DNA of 64,000 bases from Hylemonella gracilis str. Niagara R (GTDB lineage Bacteria; Pseudomonadota; Gammaproteobacteria; Burkholderiales; Burkholderiaceae_C): contig NZ_JEMG01000001.1 of assembly GCF_000600295.1 (NCBI RefSeq), positions 2,859,278 to 2,923,277 on the forward strand, read 5' to 3'. Below the pieces are notes generated by a model. It searched no databases. It had not been told where the DNA came from and saw nothing but the letters and a program-made list of their open reading frames with translations. Of the stretch, positions 45,557 through 55,561 are shown one piece after another (the first letter of the stretch is position 1; every line of letters begins with the position of its first letter). A program made the translations under genes and the position numbers.

Positions 45557-45960
45557 ACCCACCCGCGCCGCAGGCCCCGGACTCCGTTAACCCACAGAAA
45601 CGCCGCACCGGTCTCAACCGCATGGTGCATGCGCTGGGATATTCCTTCGAGGGCCTGCGCGCGGGCTGGAAGGAAACCGCCTTCCGGCAGGAAGTCATCG
45701 CGGCCCTGGTGCTGTTGCCGCTGGCGTTCTGGCTGGGTCAGGGCTGGGAACAGGTGGCCCTCTTGGCTGGCAGCGTCGTACTCCTCATGATCGTGGAGTT
45801 GCTCAACACCGGGATCGAAACCGCCATCGACCGCATCGGACCGGAATGGCACGACCTGTCCAAGCGCGCCAAGGACATGGGCAGCGCCGCAGTGCTGCTG
45901 GCTCTGCTGCTGTGCGCCGGCATCTGGGCAGCGGCGCTCTGGCACCGCTTCGCAGGCTGA
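45553..45960 (+). CDS. dgkA: Diacylglycerol kinase
   Basis: A 135-residue integral membrane kinase recycling diacylglycerol to phosphatidic acid. The diagnostic motif VELLNTGIETAIDRIGPEWH with the catalytic Glu is present, along with three membrane helices and the amphipathic N-terminal FEGLRAGWKETAFRQEVI. It overlaps the RDD gene by four bases. Confidence 0.95.
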   Translation: MNPPAPQAPDSVNPQKRRTGLNRMVHALGYSFEGLRAGWKETAFRQEVIAALVLLPLAFWLGQGWEQVALLAGSVVLLMIVELLNTGIETAIDRIGPEWHDLSKRAKDMGSAAVLLALLLCAGIWAAALWHRFAG

Positions 45961-45989
45961 CCGCCCGCCACTCCCGACATTCCTCCCAC

Positions 45990-46610
45990 ATGATTTCCAC
46001 GCCAGCCCCCCGTTTTTCCTTGTGCGTCTATTGCGGCTCACGCCCGGGCGCCGATCCGCGCCAAGCCGATCTGGCCCGCACCGTGGGTCGCTGGATTGGC
46101 CGCCACGGCGGGCAACTGGTCTATGGTGGTGGCCGCGCCGGACTGATGGGCGCGGTGGCCGAGGCCACGCTGCAGGCCGGTGGCCGCGTGGTCGGCATCA
46201 TCCCCGAGATGCTGGTGGAGCGCGAATGGGCCTACACCGACTGCACCGAGCTGCACATCGTGCCCACCATGCACGAACGCAAGCGTTTGATGGCCGAGCG
46301 CAGCGACGCCTTCCTCGCCCTGCCGGGTGGCATCGGCACCTTCGAGGAACTGTTCGAGGTCTGGACCTGGCGCCAGTTGGGTTACCACGACAAGCCCGTC
46401 GGCATCCTCAACGCACACGGCTACTACGATGGTCTGCTATCGTTTTTGCAGCACTGCGTGACACAGCAGTTGATGGATGAACGACAGATGAGCCTGCTCG
46501 ACAGTGGTGCCGTGGTGGAGAACGGCGATGACGCCGAAGCCCTGCTGCGCCGTCTGATCCAGGCGGCGGGCTGGAGCCAGGATAGCGAGGAACTGAGTCG
46601 CCTGATCTGA
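45990..46610 (+). CDS. LOG family protein, cytokinin-riboside phosphoribohydrolase-like
   Basis: A 206-residue LOG/TIGR00730 protein. The PGGxGTxxE signature reads LALPGGIGTFEELFEVWTWR, and the N-terminal VYCGSRPGADPRQADLA and VYGGGRAGLMGAVA glycine loops are present. Family members hydrolyse purine nucleoside 5'-monophosphates, including cytokinin nucleotides. The bacterial role is general nucleotide turnover or cytokinin release. It converges on glnB with an 18-base gap. Confidence 0.92.
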   Translation: MISTPAPRFSLCVYCGSRPGADPRQADLARTVGRWIGRHGGQLVYGGGRAGLMGAVAEATLQAGGRVVGIIPEMLVEREWAYTDCTELHIVPTMHERKRLMAERSDAFLALPGGIGTFEELFEVWTWRQLGYHDKPVGILNAHGYYDGLLSFLQHCVTQQLMDERQMSLLDSGAVVENGDDAEALLRRLIQAAGWSQDSEELSRLI

Positions 46611-46628
46611 GACTGGCGACACACGTCG

Positions 46629-46988
<360 letters not shown>

Positions 46989-46998
46989 TCAATTCTGG

Positions 46999-47020
46999 AT
47001 TCCGGGCTCAAGCCCGGAAT
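46999..47020. repeat. 10-bp inverted repeat across the nadE stop codon
   Basis: ATTCCGGGCT (46999-47008) and AGCCCGGAAT (47011-47020) flank CA. The nadE TGA (47008-47010) is at the apex. There is no T-run, and glnB starts about 30 bases later. Confidence 0.65.
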
Positions 47021-48705
47021 TTGTTGGTGATAGGGTAGCGCCAATCCTTGCCGAAACCACGGTGAGTAACCCGGATGCCCACGGGGGCCTGGCGCCGCTT
47101 GTACTCATTGAGCCGCAAGAGGCGCGTGACGCGCTCCACATCGGCGCGCGCGTACCCCGCAGCCACGATGGTCTCGACGCTGTCGTCGTTCTCCATGTAG
47201 CGCTCGACGATGGCGTCCAGCACCTCGTAAGGCGGCAAGCTGTCCTGGTCGGTCTGGTCCGGGCGCAGCTCGGCACTGGGAGGGCGCGTGATGATGCGTT
47301 CGGGAATCGGACTCGCACCAGTGCCGTAGGGATCGTGCGCATTGCGCCAGCGCGCGAGGCGGAACACCGTGGTCTTCAGCACATCCTTGATGACGGCAAA
47401 ACCCCCGGCCATGTCACCGTAGAGCGTGCAGTAGCCGGTGGCCATCTCGCTCTTGTTGCCCGTGGTCAGCACGATGCGCCCGCTCTTGTTGGACAGTGCC
47501 ATCAGCAGCGTGCCACGGATGCGGGCCTGGATGTTCTCTTCCGTGGTGTCCTCGGGCAGGCCAGCGAACTCCGAGGCCAGCGAAGCCTTGAAGGCCTCGA
47601 ACTCGGGCACGATGGAAATCTCGTCGTAGCGCACCCCAAGACGCGTGGCCATGTCGCGCGCGTCGATCCAGCTGATGTCGGCCGTGTAGGGCGAAGGCAT
47701 CATGACGGCACGCACCTTGTCGGAACCCAGCGCATCCACCGCGATCGCCAACACCAGGGCAGAATCGATGCCACCAGACAAACCAATGATGGCGCCGGGA
47801 AAACCATTCTTGCCCACGTAGTCCCGCACACCCAGCACCAAGGCGTCCCAGAGGTCGGCGTCGCGGTCTCGCTCGGGCGCGACAGGACCGCTGAGCCGCA
47901 GCCCCTCGGCCGTGCGCCGCGTTTCCACCACAAACAGATCTTCGACGAAACTGGGCGCCCGCGCGGCCAGCACGACCTCGCCATCCACAGGCGCTTGCAG
48001 TGCAAATGAATGCCCCTCGAACACCACTTCATCCTGCCCGCCCACCAAGTGGGCGTAGACCAGGGGCAGGCCACAATCCCGCACCCGCTCGGTCATCATG
48101 AGCTCGCGCTCGCCACCCTTGCCGGCGTGAAAAGGCGAGGCGTTGATCACTGCCAGCAATTCGGCACCGGCTGCGCGTGTTTCGCGCGCGGGTGTGTCGA
48201 ACCAGGCATCCTCGCAGATCAGCAGTCCGACCCGGGTCATGCCTGCGTCGGTCTCCACGTCAAAGACGCAGGTAGAGTCTCCCGGTTCAAAGTAGCGACG
48301 CTCGTCGAACACTTGGTAGTTGGGCAACTCGCGCTTGGCGTATCGGGCGATGACCTGCCCCTCGCGCAGCACGCTGGCCGCGTTGTAGCGCCCCGGGCGC
48401 ATGACAGACCGGGTACGCCAGCCTCCGCGGTCGGTTGCCGCAGGATGCCCCACCACCACCGTCAACTGGGGCAGGTCCGCCAGCTCGCGCGCCACGGTCT
48501 GGACGGCCTCGTCGCAGGCGGCGATGAAGGACGGGCGCAACAGCAGATCTTCCGCCGCGTAACCACAGATGGCCAACTCGGGCGTCAGCAGCAAATGCAC
48601 CCCTTGCGTGCAGGCCTGTCGCGCAGTCGTTATGATTTTTTGCGCGTTGCCCGCCAGATCACCGACGACAAAGTTGTACTGGGCAACGCCAAGACGCAAA
48701 GACAT
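47008..48705 (-). CDS. nadE: Glutamine-dependent NAD+ synthetase
   Basis: A 565-residue two-domain enzyme that amidates nicotinate adenine dinucleotide to NAD+. The N-terminal nitrilase-type glutaminase has the catalytic Glu in LLTPELAICGYAAEDLL, the Lys in YAKRELPNYQVF and the Cys in VGLLICEDAWF. The C-terminal synthetase has the ATP P-loop GLSGGIDSALVLAIAVDALG and TTGNKSEMATGYCTLYGD. The ATG at 48705 lies just two bases from the divergent start at 48708. Confidence 0.96.
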   Translation of the reverse strand: MSLRLGVAQYNFVVGDLAGNAQKIITTARQACTQGVHLLLTPELAICGYAAEDLLLRPSFIAACDEAVQTVARELADLPQLTVVVGHPAATDRGGWRTRSVMRPGRYNAASVLREGQVIARYAKRELPNYQVFDERRYFEPGDSTCVFDVETDAGMTRVGLLICEDAWFDTPARETRAAGAELLAVINASPFHAGKGGERELMMTERVRDCGLPLVYAHLVGGQDEVVFEGHSFALQAPVDGEVVLAARAPSFVEDLFVVETRRTAEGLRLSGPVAPERDRDADLWDALVLGVRDYVGKNGFPGAIIGLSGGIDSALVLAIAVDALGSDKVRAVMMPSPYTADISWIDARDMATRLGVRYDEISIVPEFEAFKASLASEFAGLPEDTTEENIQARIRGTLLMALSNKSGRIVLTTGNKSEMATGYCTLYGDMAGGFAVIKDVLKTTVFRLARWRNAHDPYGTGASPIPERIITRPPSAELRPDQTDQDSLPPYEVLDAIVERYMENDDSVETIVAAGYARADVERVTRLLRLNEYKRRQAPVGIRVTHRGFGKDWRYPITNKFRA

Positions 48706-48707
48706 AA

Positions 48708-49973
48708 ATGGAAAGCTCGAAAGAGAAGCGGATCGTGGTGGGCGTGGACGATTATGTCACCCAGGTCCACGACGACCTGAGCACTGTCGACGCCGAGGCC
48801 TGGAACGCGCTGCTGGCCCAACAGGACCACCCCACGCCCTTCATGCGGCACGAGTATCTGGCCGCGTTGACCGCCAGCGGCAGCGCCACGACAGCCACGG
48901 GCTGGACACCTCGTTTCCTCACCCTGCATGACCACACGGGACAATTGCAGGCCGCCTGCCCGCTGTACCTGAAAAGCCACTCACGCGGCGAATACGTCTT
49001 CGACTGGGCCTGGGCCGATGCCCACCACCGCCATGGACTGGCCTATTTTCCCAAGGGTGTGGTGGCCGTGCCCTTCACGCCCACGCCGGGCAGCCGACTG
49101 CTGGCGCGCGATGCCAGCTCCCGCCAAGCACTGCTCGAACGTTTGCTCCAAACATGCAGCGACCTTGGCTTGTCTTCGCTGCACCTGCTCTTCGGCGGCG
49201 AAGCCGACTTGTCTGCGGCGCAAGGCGCCGGGCTGATGTTGCGCCACACCGTCCAGTTCCACTGGCGCAATCGCACGCAACGGCCTTACACCGATTTTGA
49301 GGACTTCCTCGCCACGCTGAGCCAGGACAAGCGCAAGAAGATCCGCCAGGAACGGCGCAAGGTCCGCTCGGCTGGCGTGACCTTGAGGCCCTTGCGGGGC
49401 CAGGAGATCGGGCCGCAGGACTGGGACTTCTTCTACCGTTGTTACGAACGCACCTATCTGGAACACGGCAACCCGCCCTATCTGCAGCGCGACTTCTTCA
49501 CAAAGATCGCAGAGGAACAGGCCGAGAACTGGCTGCTGTTCCTGGCCGAACGAGACGGGCAAGCCATCGCCAGCAGCCTGATCGCGCTGGGCGAGGTGCC
49601 GGACGAAGACGGGCCCGCAGCAGGAAACACACGGGAAACCGGTAGGGCGACAACTTCATCCGCCACCCGCGCGGTCGCCTGGGGACGTTACTGGGGTGCG
49701 TTGGAACGGGTGGATTGCCTGCATTTCGAGGCTTGTTATTACGCGCCGCTGGAATGGTGCATCGCCCACCGCATGCAACGCTTTGAAGGTGGCGCGCAAG
49801 GTGAGCACAAGCTTGCGCGGGCCTTGCTGCCGGTGCAGACCAGCAGCGCCCATTGGCTGGCCCAGCCAGACTTCGCGCGCGCGGTCCAGCAATTCCTGGA
49901 GGTTGAAGGCGAGCACATCGACCGTTACCTCGACGAACTTACGCAGCATTCCCCGCTGCGGCAGGACAGTTAA
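48708..49973 (+). CDS. FemAB-like GNAT-fold protein (PF04339/DUF482)
   Basis: A 421-residue protein of the peptidogalycan biosynthesis/FemAB_like family (DUF482). Recognisable stretches are TPFMRHEYLAAL, FDWAWADAHHRHGLAYFPKG, SQDKRKKIRQERRKV and the end EGGAQGEHKLARALLPVQTS. A poorly conserved, low-complexity insertion is seen around 303-325 (EDGPAAGNTRETGRATTSSA). FemAB relatives add amino acids to peptidoglycan precursors, but this group is uncharacterised. Start 48708 lies two bases from the nadE start; downstream GTG codons at 48735-48744 are alternatives. Confidence 0.85.
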   Translation: MESSKEKRIVVGVDDYVTQVHDDLSTVDAEAWNALLAQQDHPTPFMRHEYLAALTASGSATTATGWTPRFLTLHDHTGQLQAACPLYLKSHSRGEYVFDWAWADAHHRHGLAYFPKGVVAVPFTPTPGSRLLARDASSRQALLERLLQTCSDLGLSSLHLLFGGEADLSAAQGAGLMLRHTVQFHWRNRTQRPYTDFEDFLATLSQDKRKKIRQERRKVRSAGVTLRPLRGQEIGPQDWDFFYRCYERTYLEHGNPPYLQRDFFTKIAEEQAENWLLFLAERDGQAIASSLIALGEVPDEDGPAAGNTRETGRATTSSATRAVAWGRYWGALERVDCLHFEACYYAPLEWCIAHRMQRFEGGAQGEHKLARALLPVQTSSAHWLAQPDFARAVQQFLEVEGEHIDRYLDELTQHSPLRQDS

Positions 49974-49994
49974 ACACCGAGCCGCGCGCCCACC

Positions 49995-51713
49995 TCAGGC
50001 TGGAACCGCCATGGCCAAGGACGCTTGTACCGCAGGCGGCAGGGCAGCTGGCGCCATGTCGCCCCGCGTCGCCAAGGCTTCCGACTGCTGGGTCCCTTCA
50101 ACCTGGAACACGGCGACCAGATCAACCAGTTCCTGGGCCTGGGTCTTGAGGTTGCTGGCCGCCGTGGCCATTTCCTCCACCAGCGCGGCATTCTGCTGCG
50201 TGGTCTGGTCCATGTTGGCGACGGCCTCGCCCACCTGGGTCACGCCCGCCGTCTGCTCGCTGCTGGCCTCGCTGATCTCGGCCATGATGGCGCTCACCCG
50301 CTGGATGCTGGCGACCACGTCGGTCATGGTGCCGCCGGCCTTGTCAGCCAGAGCCGTGCCCTGCTCGACGCGCTGAACGCTGTCGGTGATCAGTCCCTTG
50401 ATCTCCTTGGCGGCCTCGGCGCTGCGGCCCGCCAGCGCACGCACCTCGCTGGCCACCACGGCAAAACCGCGACCCTGCTCGCCCGCGCGCGCGGCCTCCA
50501 CCGCCGCGTTCAGCGCGAGGATGTTGGTCTGGAAGGCAATACCGTCGATCACGTTGATGATGTCAGAAATCCTGCGGGAACTCTCGCTGATGCCCTTCAT
50601 GGTGTCCACGACCTGGGCCACGACCTCGCCGCCCTGCACCGCCACGTTGGAAGCGCTGCGCGCGAGCTGATTGGCCTGCTGGGCGTTGGCCGCGTTCTGT
50701 TTGACGGTGCTGCCGAGTTCTTCCATGGAAGCCGCCGTCTGCTCCAGCGCGGCGGCCTGGTTTTCGGTGCGCGCGCTCAAATCCTGGTTGCCCTGGGCGA
50801 TCTCGACGCTGGCAACCGAAACCGATTCACTGCCCAGCCGCACCCGCCCGACGATGCCCGAGAGATTCTGCTGCATGCGCAGCAGGGCACGCAGCAAATG
50901 CGTCACTTCGTCCGCGCTACTGACCTGGTTCTGCCGCTGACCGTCACTACCCACGAGCAGCGCCGCGCGCTGGCGGTCATCCAGGCGCAGATCGCCTTCG
51001 GCGATGCGCTGCGTCACCTCGTAGGCACGACGCACGGGACGCACGATGGAACGCGTCGCCATGGTCGCCAGCACCATGCCCGCCAGGATGGCGGTCACCG
51101 CACCGATGATCTGCATGATCTGGCTTTGCCTCGCGGTCGCCTGGGCCTCGGTCTGCGAATCCATCAGCATCTGGCCGGTGTACTTGGCCACCTTGCGCGC
51201 GTCGCGCAAGTAAAGCGCCGCCAACGGTTCCAATTCGCTGTCAATCGTGATCAGCACGTCCTTGCCCGCCTGCTGCTGCCGAATCAGTTCGGCGCGGGCA
51301 TTGACGTATTCGGTGCGCCGGCGAGCTACGTCGCGCAGCAAGGCCTGTCCCTGCGCGTCGCCAGCCAACAATTGCTCGAGTTCTTGCTGATCCGCTGTGA
51401 TGGACTTGGACGTGGCGTTGATGGCATCCTGAAGCTGGTCCCGGAAGTAGCCGTTGTTCGTCTTGAGCGCCGCTTCGGCACGAGTCCAGTTCAACTCGAT
51501 CTGCGCGCCCCAACGCTCGGCGAGCAGGCTACGACGCATCTCCAGCGCCACCACTTTCTCACTGGCGTTCTTGAGCGTGTTCAAGCGCCAGATGCCGACG
51601 CAGGCCACCGTCGCGGTGATCAATAGCAGCAGCGCAAAGGCCAAGCCCAAGCGCGTGCCGATGGACATGCGCGAACCGAAACTGGGAATACTTGTTTTCT
51701 TGCTTCGTTTCAT
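49995..51713 (-). CDS. Methyl-accepting chemotaxis protein
   Basis: A 572-residue transducer. An N-terminal membrane helix at about 22-45 and a second at about 200-220 enclose a four-helix-bundle periplasmic sensor. HAMP follows at about 220-275. The cytoplasmic signalling domain includes the conserved [20 protein letters not shown] and [20 protein letters not shown]. No C-terminal NWETF-type pentapeptide is visible. The ligand is unknown. cheW lies just upstream in the same direction, separated by two terminators. Confidence 0.94.
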   Translation of the reverse strand: MKRSKKTSIPSFGSRMSIGTRLGLAFALLLLITATVACVGIWRLNTLKNASEKVVALEMRRSLLAERWGAQIELNWTRAEAALKTNNGYFRDQLQDAINATSKSITADQQELEQLLAGDAQGQALLRDVARRRTEYVNARAELIRQQQAGKDVLITIDSELEPLAALYLRDARKVAKYTGQMLMDSQTEAQATARQSQIMQIIGAVTAILAGMVLATMATRSIVRPVRRAYEVTQRIAEGDLRLDDRQRAALLVGSDGQRQNQVSSADEVTHLLRALLRMQQNLSGIVGRVRLGSESVSVASVEIAQGNQDLSARTENQAAALEQTAASMEELGSTVKQNAANAQQANQLARSASNVAVQGGEVVAQVVDTMKGISESSRRISDIINVIDGIAFQTNILALNAAVEAARAGEQGRGFAVVASEVRALAGRSAEAAKEIKGLITDSVQRVEQGTALADKAGGTMTDVVASIQRVSAIMAEISEASSEQTAGVTQVGEAVANMDQTTQQNAALVEEMATAASNLKTQAQELVDLVAVFQVEGTQQSEALATRGDMAPAALPPAVQASLAMAVPA

Positions 51714-51797
51714 GGTCTATCACCCGCACCTTGCCACATATCGGACCGTACTGCGCCTCGGCAGTGCAGCTCCTGAGCTCGGTCATCTGCATCATGC

Positions 51798-51827
51798 AAA
51801 AAAAGGGCCAGAAATCATGCATGGCCC
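51798..51827 (-). terminator. Second terminator between cheW and the MCP gene
   Basis: On the minus strand GGGCCA (51822-51827) pairs with TGGCCC (51805-51810) around an 11-base loop, followed by seven T. It lies just upstream of the MCP gene. Confidence 0.75.
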
Positions 51828-51858
51828 CCGCCAGCGGACACCCCGCGAAGAAAAGTGT

Positions 51859-51882
51859 AAAAAAGGGCGCCTGTCAGCGCCC
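51859..51882 (-). terminator. Intrinsic terminator of cheW
   Basis: On the minus strand GGGCGC (51877-51882) pairs with GCGCCC (51865-51870) around a six-base loop, followed by six T. It is 27 bases past the cheW stop. Confidence 0.85.
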
Positions 51883-51909
51883 TGGCCTGTCACGCGCTAG
51901 CGCGGCCAA

Positions 51910-52410
51910 TCAGCCCGACACAGAGGACAGCAAGCCCATTTCGGCGCTGCCCATCAGGGCTTCCATGTTCATGATGATGAGCATGCGATCGCCCACGTTG
52001 GACAGGCCCGTGATGAAGCGGGCGTCCAGCGTGGTGTCGAATTGCGGCGCGGGGGAAATTTGGTCGGCCGAGAGCGTCACCACGTCGGACACCGAATCGA
52101 CCACCACGCCGATCACAGTACCGCGCACGTTCAGGATGATGACCACCGTGAATTCGTTGTACGCCACCTTGTCGAGCTGCAATTTCATGCGCAGGTCGAT
52201 GATGGGCACGATGACCCCGCGCAGGTTGACCACGCCCTTGACGTAGGCGGGCGCGTTGACCATGCGCGTGGGCTCCTCGTAGGAACGGATTTCCTGGACG
52301 CGCAGGATGTCGATGGCGTAGTCCTCGTCACCAAGGCGCAGGGTCAGGTACTGGCCGGAAGTCGCGGAAGCGATGGCGCCGATGTGGGTCTGGGTTTCGC
52401 TGAGGGACAT
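51910..52410 (-). CDS. cheW: Chemotaxis coupling protein CheW
   Basis: A 166-residue CheW with the SH3-like fold segments YLTLRLGDEDYAIDILRVQE, VVNLRGVIVPIIDLRMKL and VVVDSVSDVVTLSADQI. It links chemoreceptors to CheA. The MCP gene downstream fits the role. It stands apart from any cheA in this window, so it may be a second copy serving specific receptors. Confidence 0.95.
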   Translation of the reverse strand: MSLSETQTHIGAIASATSGQYLTLRLGDEDYAIDILRVQEIRSYEEPTRMVNAPAYVKGVVNLRGVIVPIIDLRMKLQLDKVAYNEFTVVIILNVRGTVIGVVVDSVSDVVTLSADQISPAPQFDTTLDARFITGLSNVGDRMLIIMNMEALMGSAEMGLLSSVSG

Positions 52411-52528
52411 GATGGAGGCTCCTGGGCAGGCGCAGCACGCCGCAATGAGGGAAGCAAACGGAAAACCGAAACAGTGACTCGGCCATGATACACGCCACCG
52501 CGCCGTCGCGGTGTCCCGCGCCCCGACG

Positions 52529-53065
52529 TCAGGCCAGAGTCTTCTGGTAAGCGGCGACTCCGTCCATGATTTCCTTCTTGGCGGCCTCGGGGCCTTCCCA
52601 GCCCAGCACCTTGACCCATTTGCCCTTTTCGAGATCTTTGTAATGCTCGAAGAAGTGTTCGATGGTCTTGAGGCGCATGGGGTTCATGTCCTCGGGTTTC
52701 TGCCACTGGGTGTAGAGCGACAGGATTTTGTCCGTCGGCACGGCCAACACCTTGCCATCCACGCCGGCTTCGTCCTCCATGTTCAAGATGCCGATGGCAC
52801 GGCAAGGCACCACGACCCCGGGAATCAGCGGCACGGGCGTGATCACCAGCACGTCCACCGGATCACCATCGCCCGAGAGGGTCTGGGGCACGTAACCGTA
52901 GTTCGTGGGGTAGTGCATGGACGTGCTCATGAAGCGGTCCACGAATATCGCGCCGGTTTCCTTGTCCACTTCGTACTTGATGGGGTCACCGTTCATCGGG
53001 ATTTCGATGACCACGTTGAAGGTTTCGGGAACGTTCTTGCCGGCGGGGACGTTGTCGAGAGCCAT
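52529..53065 (-). CDS. ppa: Soluble inorganic pyrophosphatase (family I)
   Basis: A 178-residue family I pyrophosphatase hydrolysing PPi in the cytoplasm. The active-site signature [12 protein letters not shown] with its Asp triad is present, plus [19 protein letters not shown] at the N-terminus and [15 protein letters not shown] at the end. AAAGGAAATC precedes the ATG at 53065. It is divergent from the membrane pyrophosphatase gene about 200 bases away, so the cell has both soluble and energy-conserving enzymes side by side. Confidence 0.96.
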   Translation of the reverse strand: MALDNVPAGKNVPETFNVVIEIPMNGDPIKYEVDKETGAIFVDRFMSTSMHYPTNYGYVPQTLSGDGDPVDVLVITPVPLIPGVVVPCRAIGILNMEDEAGVDGKVLAVPTDKILSLYTQWQKPEDMNPMRLKTIEHFFEHYKDLEKGKWVKVLGWEGPEAAKKEIMDGVAAYQKTLA

Positions 53066-53266
53066 GATTTCCTTTGAATTTGCTTGGGTTGCGTCAGGAC
53101 TAACCCCGATTCTAGCGGCGCACTCCGCCCCCCAGAATGACCGCGTTGGCCAATCGTCCTGCCCCAACCTCTGGGTGGCGGCGCGGCGAGGAAGCAACGC
53201 AGCGGCGGCCCCGCCTTGCGTTGCCGCCCCTCACGCGTCCATCCACAACACACAGAGGAGTTCGAC

Positions 53267-55321
53267 ATGACTGGCAACAGCGCACTGATTCTGGCGCTCG
53301 TCTGCGGCCTGATCGCCGTGGCTTACGGCATCTGGGCCCGCAGCTGGATCCTCGGCAAGGACCCCGGCAATCCCCGCATGCAAGAGATCGCTGCCGCCAT
53401 CCAGGCCGGCGCGGCGGCCTACCTCGCGAAACAGTACAAGACCATCGCCGTCGTCGGCGCGGTGCTGACCGTGCTGATCGCCCTCTTCCTGGACATGAGC
53501 ACCGCCGTCGGTTTTGTCGTCGGTGCGGTGCTGTCGGGCGCCTGCGGTTTCATAGGCATGAACGTCTCGGTGCGGGCCAATGTACGCACGGCCCAGGCCG
53601 CGACGCAAGGCATCGGCCCGGCGCTGGACGTGGCCTTCCGCGGCGGCGCGATCACCGGCATGCTGGTCGTGGGCCTGGGTCTGCTGGGCGTGACGGCCTT
53701 CTACTGGTTTCTGGTAGGTGATGGCGCGCCCGTGCAAGGGCAGTCCCTGGCCCAGTTGCTCAACCCCCTGATCGGCTTCGCCTTTGGTTCCTCGCTGATT
53801 TCCATCTTCGCGCGACTGGGTGGTGGCATCTTCACCAAGGGCGCGGACGTGGGCGCGGATCTGGTGGGTAAAGTCGAAGCCGGCATCCCCGAGGATGACC
53901 CGCGCAACCCGGCGGTGATCGCCGACAACGTGGGTGACTGCGCCGGCATGGCCGCCGATCTGTTCGAAACCTATGCCGTCACGCTCATCGCCAGCATGGT
54001 GCTGGGCGCGCTGCTGGTGACGGCCGCACCACTCAACGCGGTGCTCTACCCGCTGGCCCTGGGCGCGGTGTCCATCATCGCTTCCATCATCGGCTGCTTC
54101 TTCGTCAAGGCCAAACCCGGCATGAAGAATGTGATGCCCGCGCTCTACAAGGGCCTGGTCGTCGCGGGCCTGCTCTCGCTGATCGCCTTCTTCTTCGTCA
54201 CCCAATGGCTGATTCCAGACAACGCACTGGGTGGCACGGGTGCGCAGATGAGGCTCTTCGGCGCCTGCGTCGTGGGCCTGGCGCTCACTGGCCTGCTGGT
54301 CTGGATCACCGAGTTCTACACCGGCACGCAATACAGCCCCGTGCGGCACATCGCACAAGCCTCCACCACCGGTCACGGCACCAACATCATCGCGGGCCTG
54401 GGCGTGTCCATGCGCTCCACGGCCTGGCCGGTGATTTTTGTCTGCGCGGCGATCTGGGTGTCGTATGCACTGGCAGGCCTCTACGGCGTGGCCGTGGCCG
54501 CCATGGCCATGCTCTCGATGGCAGGCATCGTGGTGGCGCTGGACGCCTACGGCCCCATCACCGACAACGCGGGCGGCATCGCCGAAATGGCCAATCTGCC
54601 CGACAGCGTTCGCGCGGTCACCGATCCGCTGGACGCCGTGGGCAATACAACCAAGGCCGTGACCAAGGGTTACGCCATCGGTTCGGCAGGTCTGGCCTCG
54701 CTGGTCCTGTTCGCCGATTACACGCACAAGCTCGACGCCCTGGGCCAGAGCGTCAAGTTCGACCTGTCGGACCCGTTGGTCATCATCGGCCTCATCATCG
54801 GCGGCCTGATTCCCTACCTGTTCGGCGCCATGGCCATGGAAGCCGTGGGCCGCGCGGCAGGCGCGGTCGTCGTTGAAGTGCGGCGCCAGTTCCGCGATAT
54901 CAAGGGCATCATGGACGGCACCGGAAAGCCTGACTATGGCGCGGCGGTGAGCATGCTGACCGGCGCGGCCATCAAAGAAATGATGATCCCGAGCCTGCTG
55001 CCGGTGGTCGTGCCCATCGTCGTCGGCTTGGTACTCGGACCGGCGGCCCTGGGCGGTCTGCTCATGGGGACCATCGTCACTGGCCTGTTCGTGGCGATTT
55101 CCATGTGCACGGGTGGCGGTGCCTGGGACAACGCCAAGAAATACATCGAGGAAGGCCATCACGGTGGCAAGGGCAGTGAAGCGCACAAAGCCGCCGTGAC
55201 GGGCGACACCGTGGGCGACCCCTATAAGGACACCGCCGGCCCCGCCGTGAACCCGCTGATCAAGATCATCAACATCGTGGCCCTGCTGATCGTGCCCTTG
55301 GTGGTGCAGTTCCACGCCTGA
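53267..55321 (+). CDS. hppA: Membrane-bound proton-translocating pyrophosphatase, K+-independent type
   Basis: A 684-residue integral membrane PPase that couples PPi hydrolysis to proton pumping. The PPi-binding loops [20 protein letters not shown] and [19 protein letters not shown] are present, and about 16 membrane helices are expected. The diagnostic position in [19 protein letters not shown] is Lys rather than Ala, which marks the K+-independent subclass. Proton rather than sodium pumping is inferred from that subclass. GAGGAG precedes the ATG. Confidence 0.95.
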   Translation: MTGNSALILALVCGLIAVAYGIWARSWILGKDPGNPRMQEIAAAIQAGAAAYLAKQYKTIAVVGAVLTVLIALFLDMSTAVGFVVGAVLSGACGFIGMNVSVRANVRTAQAATQGIGPALDVAFRGGAITGMLVVGLGLLGVTAFYWFLVGDGAPVQGQSLAQLLNPLIGFAFGSSLISIFARLGGGIFTKGADVGADLVGKVEAGIPEDDPRNPAVIADNVGDCAGMAADLFETYAVTLIASMVLGALLVTAAPLNAVLYPLALGAVSIIASIIGCFFVKAKPGMKNVMPALYKGLVVAGLLSLIAFFFVTQWLIPDNALGGTGAQMRLFGACVVGLALTGLLVWITEFYTGTQYSPVRHIAQASTTGHGTNIIAGLGVSMRSTAWPVIFVCAAIWVSYALAGLYGVAVAAMAMLSMAGIVVALDAYGPITDNAGGIAEMANLPDSVRAVTDPLDAVGNTTKAVTKGYAIGSAGLASLVLFADYTHKLDALGQSVKFDLSDPLVIIGLIIGGLIPYLFGAMAMEAVGRAAGAVVVEVRRQFRDIKGIMDGTGKPDYGAAVSMLTGAAIKEMMIPSLLPVVVPIVVGLVLGPAALGGLLMGTIVTGLFVAISMCTGGGAWDNAKKYIEEGHHGGKGSEAHKAAVTGDTVGDPYKDTAGPAVNPLIKIINIVALLIVPLVVQFHA

Positions 55322-55335
55322 CACTGCCAGGGCAT

Positions 55336-55359
55336 CGCCTGCCCCAGCCGGGGCAGGCG
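55336..55359. repeat. 10-bp GC-rich hairpin after hppA
   Basis: CGCCTGCCCC (55336-55345) pairs perfectly with GGGGCAGGCG (55350-55359) around AGCC. There is no T-run. It lies 15 bases past the hppA stop and may end or stabilise the transcript. Confidence 0.6.
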
Positions 55360-55561
55360 CCGGACCGACAAGGGCAACAGGGTAAGCAACCCCTCCCCTG
55401 CGACCCCGGTGGGGCGCCCCGCCCCTGGCGCCACCGGATCGACAAAAGGAATTCTTTCAAGTCGAAACCCAGCCGAAAAAGGGAGCAGGGTGCAGGGGAC
55501 GGCGTTTGTCGCAAAATAGGACTATTCCAAATGCGAATCCTGCGGAAAAAGAGAGTCCCTT

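Noticed and set aside
53231-55324. 697-codon minus-strand open frame opposite hppA
   Set aside because: Mirror of hppA codon bias, very rich in His, Asp and Gln, no recognisable domain.
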